Positions 15,977 through 22,002 of a stretch of DNA of 23,835 nucleotides are shown one piece after another. The notes beneath the pieces were generated by a model that was given only the letters and a program-made list of their open reading frames with translations, was not told the DNA's origin and searched no databases. The position numbers and the translations under genes are program-made. Position 1 is the stretch's first letter. The number at the start of each line of letters is the position of its first letter. Location: assembly GCA_035247945.1 (NCBI GenBank), contig DATFHX010000029.1, forward strand, positions 1 through 23,835. Reading direction: 5' to 3'. The DNA comes from DATFHX01 sp035247945. GTDB lineage: Bacteria > Patescibacteriota > Saccharimonadia > Saccharimonadales > Saccharimonadaceae.

Positions 15977-16549
15977 ATGAAAAAAGAAGATATTATAACC
16001 CTCCCAAATGCACATCTGCGGCAAAAATCAGAACGCGTCCACGTAATAACGGACGATACGCGCCAGCTTGTTCAGGATATGACAAGTGCGTCCATCGACT
16101 GGGAAGATTCTCGTCCACATGAGATTAGTGCCGCTCTTGCAGCCGTTCAGATTGATCACCTCGATCGGGTGGTCATTGTACGAAGCGACTTTGATGATAA
16201 GTCAGTTCGCGAATTTACCGCTCTTATCAACCCGGAAATCGTTAAATATGAAGGTGAAATTATCCACGATTACGAGGGTTGTCTCAGTGTTAATAAGGTC
16301 TATGGTAAAGTTCCTCGACACTCAAAAATTCGTGTAAAAGCAAAGGATATCGATGGTAATGAAGTCCGATTTAAAGCAGAAGGCTTCCTTGCCCGTGTTA
16401 TCCAGCACGAAATTGACCATACAAACGGAATTCTTTTTATTGACCACATTCGTGATGACAAGAAAGCATTCTACACGCTCGATGAAAAAGGCGAGCTTCA
16501 ACCCCTAGATTATGACAAAGACATCAAAGACTCTGCTATTCTTTGGTAA
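15977..16549 (+). CDS. def: Peptide deformylase
   Basis: Removes the formyl group from nascent N-terminal fMet. The 190-aa protein has motif 2 YEGCLSV (99-105, metal-binding Cys102) and motif 3 QHEIDHTNGIL (143-153, His144, catalytic Glu145, His148). Motif 1 is SAALAAVQ (51-58) instead of the canonical GxGLAAxQ: both glycines are changed but the Leu-Ala-Ala and Gln remain. It is probably active because all metal ligands and the catalytic Glu are present. Its 3' end overlaps fmt by 38 bases. Confidence 0.93.
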   Translation: MKKEDIITLPNAHLRQKSERVHVITDDTRQLVQDMTSASIDWEDSRPHEISAALAAVQIDHLDRVVIVRSDFDDKSVREFTALINPEIVKYEGEIIHDYEGCLSVNKVYGKVPRHSKIRVKAKDIDGNEVRFKAEGFLARVIQHEIDHTNGILFIDHIRDDKKAFYTLDEKGELQPLDYDKDIKDSAILW

Positions 16550-17411
16550 CGAACGTCTCGTAAGCGGTCTGAAATCAACAGACGCACCAGTGCTACGGGC
16601 CCTTATTGCTAATGGCTATCATATTGCCGCTGTTATCTCGCACCACACCGACGGCCAATCTCGCTCTAACCGTCCACTCGAAGTGGCAGAGATTGCAAAA
16701 GAGCATAACATTCCCGTGCTTCTCCCCAATAAACCAGCTGAAATAATCGATACACTCGCTAGCTTTAATGCGGAAGCAGCCATTCTAGTCGCCTACGGAC
16801 GCATCATTCCTCAGCGCATCATCGATCTCTTCCCTAAAGGAATTATCAATATTCACCCCTCCCTCCTCCCAAGGTATCGCGGACCAACCCCTATTGAATC
16901 CGCAATCGCGAATGGAGATAGTGAGGCTGGTGTCTCCATTATGGAACTTACCGCTGGAATGGATGAAGGCCCTGTCTATGCACAATCAAAAATACCCCTC
17001 CAGGGTACTGAAACAAAGTTTGATTTATACGAATCCCTATCAAAACAAGGAACTAACCTTCTCATAGACTCACTCCCCTTCATCCTAGACGGCACCTTAA
17101 AGCCACGAGCTCAAGATGAGGCGAAGGCGACCTATTGTAAGCTCCTTACGAAATCAGATAGCTGGCTTAATCCAGAAACGCAAACCGCCATCGAAGCCGA
17201 GAGGCTCGTTCGTGCACACTTAAGCTTTCCGAAGAGCAAGATAAAAATCGCTAATCACGATATTATCATTACGAAGGCGCACGTAGGTACCAACACTACA
17301 ACATCGCTCGATATACCGTTCAAAGAAGGTATATTATCGATAGATGAGCTTATCGCTTCAAGTGGACGTAGTATGACCGCAGACGCCTTCCTACGCGGCT
17401 ATTCACTCTAA
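16512..17411 (+). CDS. fmt: Methionyl-tRNA formyltransferase
   Basis: Transfers the formyl group from 10-formyl-THF to Met-tRNAfMet. The 299-aa length is normal. The N-terminal Rossmann strand KTLLFFGNE starts at residue 6, which supports this start despite the 38-base overlap with def. The catalytic region is INIHPSLLPRYRGPTPIE (112-129), with Asn113, His115 and Asp151 in GMDEGP. The C-terminal OB-like domain (about 205-299) binds the tRNA. It ends 4 bases from the convergent DUF5663-like gene, leaving no room for a separate terminator. Confidence 0.95.
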   Translation: MTKTSKTLLFFGNERLVSGLKSTDAPVLRALIANGYHIAAVISHHTDGQSRSNRPLEVAEIAKEHNIPVLLPNKPAEIIDTLASFNAEAAILVAYGRIIPQRIIDLFPKGIINIHPSLLPRYRGPTPIESAIANGDSEAGVSIMELTAGMDEGPVYAQSKIPLQGTETKFDLYESLSKQGTNLLIDSLPFILDGTLKPRAQDEAKATYCKLLTKSDSWLNPETQTAIEAERLVRAHLSFPKSKIKIANHDIIITKAHVGTNTTTSLDIPFKEGILSIDELIASSGRSMTADAFLRGYSL

Positions 17412-17415
17412 AAAA

Positions 17416-17838
17416 CTACTGCGAACCAAGAATTGCGTCGCGGTTTGTCCTAATCTCTTGCTTCAGCTCCTCAAGAACGCTTGCTACAACCTGCTTGTAG
17501 TCAGGTCGATTCAAATTAAGCCATTTTAGCGAAGCGTACTCAGCTAGAATCGCAAGAGGATCAGCCCCTTCAGTAGCCTTCCCTCTAACCTCACTAAAAA
17601 TAGGGTCGGTAGCATACGCAGGTGCATACGTGCTAATCCAGGCATGCACCTTCTCCTGGTTGCGATCAACAAATGACTCAAATTCAGCGAGCTGGGCATC
17701 TGTCAGACCCTCCGAAAGTCGATTCCCAACCCGCTGTTCAAGCTGACTATAAATATGATCTAGAAAAGCCTGTTTCTGCTCAGCAGGAAGTGTATCGAGT
17801 CCAAGTTCTTGTAAAAATGAGTCATCTAGTCGGAACAT
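17416..17838 (-). CDS. DUF5663-like protein, longer paralogue
   Basis: This 140-aa, largely helical protein has no signal or membrane segment. Its N-terminal half (DDSFLQELGLDTLP to LTDAQLAEFE) aligns with the 101-aa neighbour at 17893: both have an [L/I]-G-L motif, RVG(N/T)RLSE and LTD(A/E)QL. Its C-terminal YKQVVASVLEELKQEIRTN matches the neighbour's end. The extra 40 residues in the middle (about 65-105) look like an insertion. I recall this pattern as DUF5663, which is common in Candidate Phyla Radiation genomes; that is a memory-based call. AAGGAG precedes the ATG. Function is unknown. Confidence 0.8.
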   Translation of the reverse strand: MFRLDDSFLQELGLDTLPAEQKQAFLDHIYSQLEQRVGNRLSEGLTDAQLAEFESFVDRNQEKVHAWISTYAPAYATDPIFSEVRGKATEGADPLAILAEYASLKWLNLNRPDYKQVVASVLEELKQEIRTNRDAILGSQ

Positions 17839-17858
17839 ACCTTCTCCTTTATGGAGCC

Positions 17859-17867
17859 ATTATAGCA
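17859..17867 (-). promoter_or_regulatory. Promoter before the longer DUF5663-like gene
   Basis: Minus-strand extended -10 TGCTATAAT (17867-17859). A weak TGGCAA lies 16 bases upstream. The leader is about 14-20 nt and contains AAGGAG. Confidence 0.55.
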
Positions 17868-17892
17868 GGTATACTCTGACTTGCCACTGAAT

Positions 17893-18198
17893 TTAGCCCA
17901 TAACTGCGCTCAGATTTGAGCGGAGATCGTCCTTTAATTTCGCAACTTCCTCGCTAACGATAGAGGCATAGTTAGGATTATTCCGCTTCAACCACTCCTC
18001 ACCAGCTGCAGGATCATCTTGGTTACTTACCGTACGCTCAAAGTCATCAAGTTGCTCATCCGTAAGATCCTCACTTAAACGTGTGCCTACACGAAGCTGA
18101 AGCGTCTCAATTAGCTGCTGCACGAGCACTTGCTTCTTATCATTATCTAAATTTCCTAGACCTAGATCGGCTAGAAAGTTATCATCTATTTGTTGCAT
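17893..18198 (-). CDS. DUF5663-like protein, shorter paralogue
   Basis: A 101-aa acidic, helical protein. It shares the DDNFLADLGLGNL, RVGTRLSEDLTDEQL and C-terminal KLKDDLRSN segments with the gene downstream, so the two arose by duplication. AAGGAGG before the ATG is the best ribosome binding site in this cluster, which suggests good expression. It starts 19 bases after the 748-aa protein gene ends and is probably cotranscribed with it. Function is unknown. Confidence 0.82.
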   Translation of the reverse strand: MQQIDDNFLADLGLGNLDNDKKQVLVQQLIETLQLRVGTRLSEDLTDEQLDDFERTVSNQDDPAAGEEWLKRNNPNYASIVSEEVAKLKDDLRSNLSAVMG

Positions 18199-18217
18199 TT
18201 TTACCCTCCTTTTTATG

Positions 18218-20464
18218 TTATGCTGCTAAACCGTAACGTGAACTCATCGGAATCCGCGAAAGAATCGCAGCCATCGTGTTTGCTGGAACGCGATTTTGTG
18301 TAAAGTGCAGATATCCGGCGTTGTCTACTGAGAAAGCATCAGTATAGAGCCGATTATCACCACGGACTTGTTCAATAATATACGAATTGAGATTATTCCA
18401 CTCCGCCGCCGATAAGCCCAGTCTACGGCCAAGAACATCAGGTGAAGCATACGTTGCAACATGTGATAGATCCATTAGCTCCTGATTGCCTGTGATATCA
18501 GTGGCCGTTAGCGTCTCTTTATTCGTGATTAGCTCATTAATCTGCGAGTGATCAATTGAGTGTTGAAGATCTTCAGGAGAGGCTGGATTCATATCCACAG
18601 AGGTAGTCTCTGCAGAAGCTCCAGTACCTGATGTTGTATCAGTGTCAACATGTGATGCACTACTTGGTGCAGTATCGGCAGCCGCTTCAGCGGATGATCC
18701 TGTACCCTGCATATGTTCATGCGCATTATTAATAGCATCCAACGCGCCTGTTGGCATTTTGCCGTCAGGAGTCATATGTAGCCCCCAGTCACCGTTAGGC
18801 AGGCGATATGCAAGCGGGTTTCCATTTACATCTTGCATATTATGGAGATCAGGACCGACCTTTTCCATAAGGCTAGACCAATCTTTCTCTGGAATATTCA
18901 TCTCATGGAATGTCTGATACATTCCCTCCCCTGGAGAAATTGTACGAGCATCTGCCCATTTCGCGTCATTCCAATCAGGTGCGGTTTCTCCTCCAGTTGC
19001 CGGTGGCGTTTCATGAGCTCCAACTCCGGGCGTATCGCCATTGCTGGAACCAGCGCCCTCATGATGCGATCCTGCGCTAGTATCATGATCACCCCCAAAA
19101 ATCCCAGGACTTCCGAAGTGATCCGTAAGATAACTTATACCTTCCGCAGCCGTTCCACCAATAGCAACCAACCCCAAGGCCTTCATAGTCGACTTGCGAC
19201 GTTTACCCTGTTCACGGGCCGTCTCTTTATCCAGAAGGTCCATAAGGTATCCACTTGCAACATCCGCGCTCTGAGCTGTCGTCTGGTCGATTCCTTCGAC
19301 CTTGGCTTCATTGGCAACTTCTCTGCTAAAAGCTGACATCTTACTATCTGCATCTACAACTTGCATACCTCGACCAGCCTTATTATCAAATCGAGCATAC
19401 GCTCGTCCAAATCGTGATGCGCCAACTGCAGCACCTGCAATAACGGTGCCAGCAGCACCCCCTGTTAATCCGGTAACCGCTGCAGCGACACCACCAGCTA
19501 AGAGTCCGACACCCACGCCTTTAACAATTCGCTTTACGGTTCCTCCGCTCGTCATCCAAGTTACAAACTTACCCACCTTTGTATTCTGTAGGGCGGCAAT
19601 CGTCTCTTCCTGCAGCCCTTGGTAATGTCCAATAAGCTTAAATACTGCGTCAAGTCGTTCAGTTTCATCATCTCGCTCCATACCTGCAGTCTTTTCAGCA
19701 GCCAATTCAAGAGTGGTTAACTTCTGAACCGCAGCCTCGTATCGTTCTTGCGCATCTGCATAGGCTTGCTGGGCTTTTTCATTACCAAATAGTTTTCTAT
19801 TGAACAGACGTCCCTGTTTCTGAGCAGTCAGTACCGCCAGATCGCTCTTTGCCGCATCTACATTCGCACGCGCTGCGACAATTGCAGGATCTGTATCTAC
19901 AGTGTTTTTAATAGATTCTGGGGTGATTAGAACTTTAGTATCATCGTCCTTATCTTTATCGCCATCTGGAGTATCCGTTTCCTTATCTGCATCGTCAGCT
20001 TCGGGGGTATCTGTGGCGCTATCTGCAGCATCAGAAGCGACATCAGGCGTAGAAGAGCCATAGCGCTCTCTGATCTTCTCTAAGGCGCCAGCTTTTAGCG
20101 CTGGACGCTTCGTCCCATCATCGTCAACCTCACCGACACTCCACGGACCCTCTGGGATATTATCTACAGAGAAGTCCCTAAGAAGATCAACATAGTTGCC
20201 AAACATAGGATCGTCCTCAGCCACACCATTTGCCTTTAGGTGCTCTTCGATAAGTTTCGGAAAATCTTCCCTTGCCTTCCTTCGTTTTTCAATACGAGCA
20301 TCTATATCCGTCCACTCAGCCTCATCGACCATTTTCTGCTCATATTCATCCTCGGCCCTACGCAACTCTTCTATTTTATCAATCTGTAGAGCATCTGGAG
20401 CACCCTCTACGTAAGATGACGGCTTCGGCTCTGTATCTGGCGATGACGATGGAACTTCACTCAT
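18218..20464 (-). CDS. Large unknown protein with acidic linker and glycine-rich hydrophobic segment
   Basis: No family is recognised for this 748-aa protein. In order it has: a charged helical N-terminus (25-135); an Asp/Thr/Pro-rich acidic linker (138-178); a helical, probably coiled-coil region (190-295); a glycine/alanine-rich hydrophobic stretch (about 315-350), which could be a membrane hairpin; a basic patch (419-427, GKRRKS-like); a second short hydrophobic segment (428-441); a His/Gly/Ser-rich linker (455-495); a globular part with SPGEGMYQTFHEMNIPEKDW and LPNGDWGLHMTPDGKMP (510-572); a Ser/Thr/Ala linker (588-635); and a C-terminal helical domain. There is no signal peptide and I see no cysteine. 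It may span or insert in the membrane with soluble domains on both sides, but topology is unproven. AGAGG precedes the ATG. Confidence 0.82.
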   Translation of the reverse strand: MSEVPSSSPDTEPKPSSYVEGAPDALQIDKIEELRRAEDEYEQKMVDEAEWTDIDARIEKRRKAREDFPKLIEEHLKANGVAEDDPMFGNYVDLLRDFSVDNIPEGPWSVGEVDDDGTKRPALKAGALEKIRERYGSSTPDVASDAADSATDTPEADDADKETDTPDGDKDKDDDTKVLITPESIKNTVDTDPAIVAARANVDAAKSDLAVLTAQKQGRLFNRKLFGNEKAQQAYADAQERYEAAVQKLTTLELAAEKTAGMERDDETERLDAVFKLIGHYQGLQEETIAALQNTKVGKFVTWMTSGGTVKRIVKGVGVGLLAGGVAAAVTGLTGGAAGTVIAGAAVGASRFGRAYARFDNKAGRGMQVVDADSKMSAFSREVANEAKVEGIDQTTAQSADVASGYLMDLLDKETAREQGKRRKSTMKALGLVAIGGTAAEGISYLTDHFGSPGIFGGDHDTSAGSHHEGAGSSNGDTPGVGAHETPPATGGETAPDWNDAKWADARTISPGEGMYQTFHEMNIPEKDWSSLMEKVGPDLHNMQDVNGNPLAYRLPNGDWGLHMTPDGKMPTGALDAINNAHEHMQGTGSSAEAAADTAPSSASHVDTDTTSGTGASAETTSVDMNPASPEDLQHSIDHSQINELITNKETLTATDITGNQELMDLSHVATYASPDVLGRRLGLSAAEWNNLNSYIIEQVRGDNRLYTDAFSVDNAGYLHFTQNRVPANTMAAILSRIPMSSRYGLAA

Positions 20465-20527
20465 TTATTTGCCTCTTTGTTGTAGTTTTTTGTATTGTTA
20501 GATTTTGAACTAATACTATCACAATAC

Positions 20528-20555
20528 ATAATACAAATCAATCGCATACTTGCAA
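20528..20555 (-). promoter_or_regulatory. Promoter of the 748-aa protein gene
   Basis: Minus-strand TTGCAA (20555-20550), a 16-base spacer and TATTAT (20533-20528), giving a leader of about 58 nt. An alternative TTGATT-17-TAGTAT overlaps it. It is divergent from the cassette promoter at 20571. Confidence 0.6.
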
Positions 20556-20570
20556 TCATTCCCCATGCTA

Positions 20571-20599
20571 TTGACAATTTATCCAATGGGTGTTATTAT
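20571..20599 (+). promoter_or_regulatory. Strong sigma70-type promoter of the GC-rich cassette
   Basis: TTGACA (20571-20576), a 17-base spacer and TATTAT (20594-20599), preceded by TGT, so the -35, extended -10 and -10 elements are all near consensus. The predicted start is about 20606. The flanking DNA is AT-rich like the rest of the host. The GAGGAGGT site at 20613-20620 would be at the very 5' end of the transcript. Confidence 0.8.
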
Positions 20600-20625
20600 A
20601 AACATGTTCCTTGAGGAGGTCAAAG

Positions 20626-20742
20626 CTGAATCAGGAGAACCTTAAAATCACATCAGAACAATTTCCCTTACCGTCTGGGTATGTACCGAGTGTTCAGCAT
20701 ATTTATAAAAGTATGCCGAACACTCGGCGCTTATCCGGATAG
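20626..20742 (+). other. Possible leader ORF (CTG start, 38 codons)
   Basis: A frame of 38 codons begins at CTG, six bases after a near-perfect AGGAGG, and ends at TAG in the second leader hairpin. CTG is a rare start codon, so translation is uncertain. If it is translated, ribosomes would melt both downstream hairpins. A second overlapping 24-codon ORF (ATG 20681 to TGA 20755) has no ribosome binding site. Confidence 0.3.
20647..20659. repeat. Left copy of a 13-bp inverted repeat bounding the cassette
   Basis: ATCACATCAGAAC here is the exact reverse complement of 21863-21875. The 8-base part ATCACATC occurs again at 20769-20776, just before the ribosome binding site of the 353-aa gene. Confidence 0.6.
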
Positions 20743-20747
20743 CGCCG
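20686..20747 (+). other. Two overlapping leader hairpins
   Basis: Hairpin 1 has a 10-bp perfect stem (20686-20695 with 20718-20727), extended by 5 bp (20697-20701 with 20712-20716) after one mismatch, and a 10-nt loop. Hairpin 2 has a 7-bp stem (20725-20731 with 20741-20747) around the palindrome ATCCGGAT. They share bases 20725-20727, so they compete at the junction. There is no U tract, so neither is a standard terminator. Confidence 0.7.
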
Positions 20748-20801
20748 ACATGTGAAAGCAACTCTGCAATCACATCCCGACCCGAGTCAGGGAGACACAC
20801 C

Positions 20802-21863
20802 ATGGGTATCATCGGCACGCACGTCGCCAACGTCAACGGCACCAAGGCCAGCGACAAGGCAGCGGCCGACGCGCGCGAGCTCTGGGACGCCACTCAGGAG
20901 CGGCTCGGTATCCTCATCGACAACCTCGGTGGGGACAACGGGTTCAGCACCCTGAAGGCCGTCCAGACGTTCAGCGCTCTCGTCGACCAGATGGAGAACG
21001 GTGGTGGCCTGCCGGCAACGGCACCGACCGTCACCACGGCCCCTGTCGCCGCTCTCAGCGCCGCGCCGACGCCGAGCACCCCCTCTTCGGAGGAGGAGCT
21101 CGGAAAGAAGTTCCTCGCGCTCAGCGGGGACGAGACCGAAGCAAACAAGCTCCTCGGTCTCTTCGGCTACATCATGAAGAACCGCGGCCTCCAGCAGGTG
21201 GTCGTCGAGATCGTGACCAACGTCAGTGACCCGACCCACCCCGAGAACGTCACGCGTGACAGCCGTGGGCACTACGTGCTCAAGAGCTCCAACGACCTGC
21301 AGCTCAGCTACGAATGGCTGGACGGGCAGGCCACCGAGCTCGCCGAGCTCGTCAACGGATACGCCTCCTCCGACCTCGCGTCCGCCATCGGCGACGCGAA
21401 GAAGGAGATCAGGAAGGCCAAGACGACCTCTCCGACCGGCGGCACCGACGCCGACTACATCAAGCGACTGGCGACGAAGGCCGGCACCGCTCCGCGCGGC
21501 ACCGACTTCGACCTGTTCGCCGAGGAGCTCGTCAAGAACCTCAACGACAGGGTGGACACTTCCGTCAGTACGGTTCTGCGCGAGATCGGCCCTGCGCTCA
21601 ACGTCCTCTACGTATCGACGTTCACGAACGACAGCTACAAGGCGGAGATCGTCAAGACCGCGAAGAAGCTGAACACCGACCTCAACACGGCCCAGAACGA
21701 CGCCAAGACGGCGAAGGACAGCCTGAAGAAGCAGCGTGACGAGATCTCTCGGATCGCCGGGCACAACGGGATCAACTTCGCCCCGACGGACGATTCCGTC
21801 GAGGTCGTTCGCAAGATGATCAAGCAGAAGGGCAGCTACGCCCAGAAGCTCTCGCTCATCTAG
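20802..21863 (+). CDS. GC-rich foreign-looking gene, 353-aa protein of unknown function
   Basis: No family is recognised. Almost every codon ends in G or C (Ile ATC, Pro CCG, Leu CTC/CTG), unlike any neighbour, which points to transfer from a high-GC organism. The protein appears soluble and mostly helical, with no cysteine, signal peptide or membrane segment. Its parts are a helical N-terminus (1-65), a Pro/Ala/Thr linker (68-98), a middle domain (99-205), a second domain (215-272) and a coiled-coil-like stretch (276-318) before the C-terminus. GGGAG lies 7 bases before the ATG. It is a single-gene unit between its own promoter and terminator. It stops with TAG, whereas high-GC bacteria usually favour TGA. 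It could be phage-, plasmid- or host-derived; no evidence decides. Confidence 0.85.
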   Translation: MGIIGTHVANVNGTKASDKAAADARELWDATQERLGILIDNLGGDNGFSTLKAVQTFSALVDQMENGGGLPATAPTVTTAPVAALSAAPTPSTPSSEEELGKKFLALSGDETEANKLLGLFGYIMKNRGLQQVVVEIVTNVSDPTHPENVTRDSRGHYVLKSSNDLQLSYEWLDGQATELAELVNGYASSDLASAIGDAKKEIRKAKTTSPTGGTDADYIKRLATKAGTAPRGTDFDLFAEELVKNLNDRVDTSVSTVLREIGPALNVLYVSTFTNDSYKAEIVKTAKKLNTDLNTAQNDAKTAKDSLKKQRDEISRIAGHNGINFAPTDDSVEVVRKMIKQKGSYAQKLSLI

Positions 21864-21875
21864 TTCTGATGTGAT
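21863..21875. repeat. Right copy of the 13-bp inverted repeat
   Basis: GTTCTGATGTGAT begins at the last base of the 353-aa gene's TAG and is the exact reverse complement of 20647-20659. It runs into the outer arm of the following hairpin. Confidence 0.6.
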
Positions 21876-21936
21876 CCCCGCGCGGGAACGGTATCGACGG
21901 CATCCAGTCGTCTACCGTTCCCGCCGGGAACATCAC
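21871..21936 (+). other. Long GC-rich 3' hairpin after the 353-aa gene
   Basis: An 11-bp perfect stem (21883-21893 with 21913-21923) has a 19-nt loop, which itself contains CGAC/GTCG. The outer arms GTGAT/ATCAC (21871-21875 with 21932-21936) extend it. There is no U tract, as in hairpins of high-GC bacteria. It could stabilise the mRNA 3' end or be a relic of the donor terminator. Confidence 0.7.
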
Positions 21937-21956
21937 ACTTTCTAGATAACAATGCA

Positions 21957-21982
21957 CCTACGCTAGAAGCGTAGGATTTTTT
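21957..21982 (+). terminator. Intrinsic terminator of the cassette
   Basis: An 8-bp perfect stem CCTACGCT/AGCGTAGG with a 3-nt loop is followed by A and six Ts on the plus strand. The minus strand lacks a T tract after the stem, so it is oriented for the GC-rich gene rather than infB. Confidence 0.85.
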
Positions 21983-22002
21983 GTACTTAAAATTATTTGG
22001 GG

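Noticed and set aside
20686..20747. Integron attC-like recombination site
   Set aside because: The hairpins lack the paired RYYYAAC/GTTRRRY core sites, and no integrase gene is present in the window.
20606..20801. Known structured RNA gene (SRP RNA, RNase P RNA, tmRNA)
   Set aside because: None of the conserved core sequences of these RNAs is present.
20787..21764. 325-codon open frame on the minus strand opposite the GC-rich gene
   Set aside because: Long antisense frames are expected in high-GC coding DNA. Its product is Arg/Val/Leu/Gly-rich shadow sequence, while the plus-strand frame has the G/C third-position signal, a ribosome site and fitting promoter and terminator.
20571..21982. 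Insertion sequence
   Set aside because: The only protein has no transposase-like catalytic pattern that I can recognise. Repeats alone do not justify the call.
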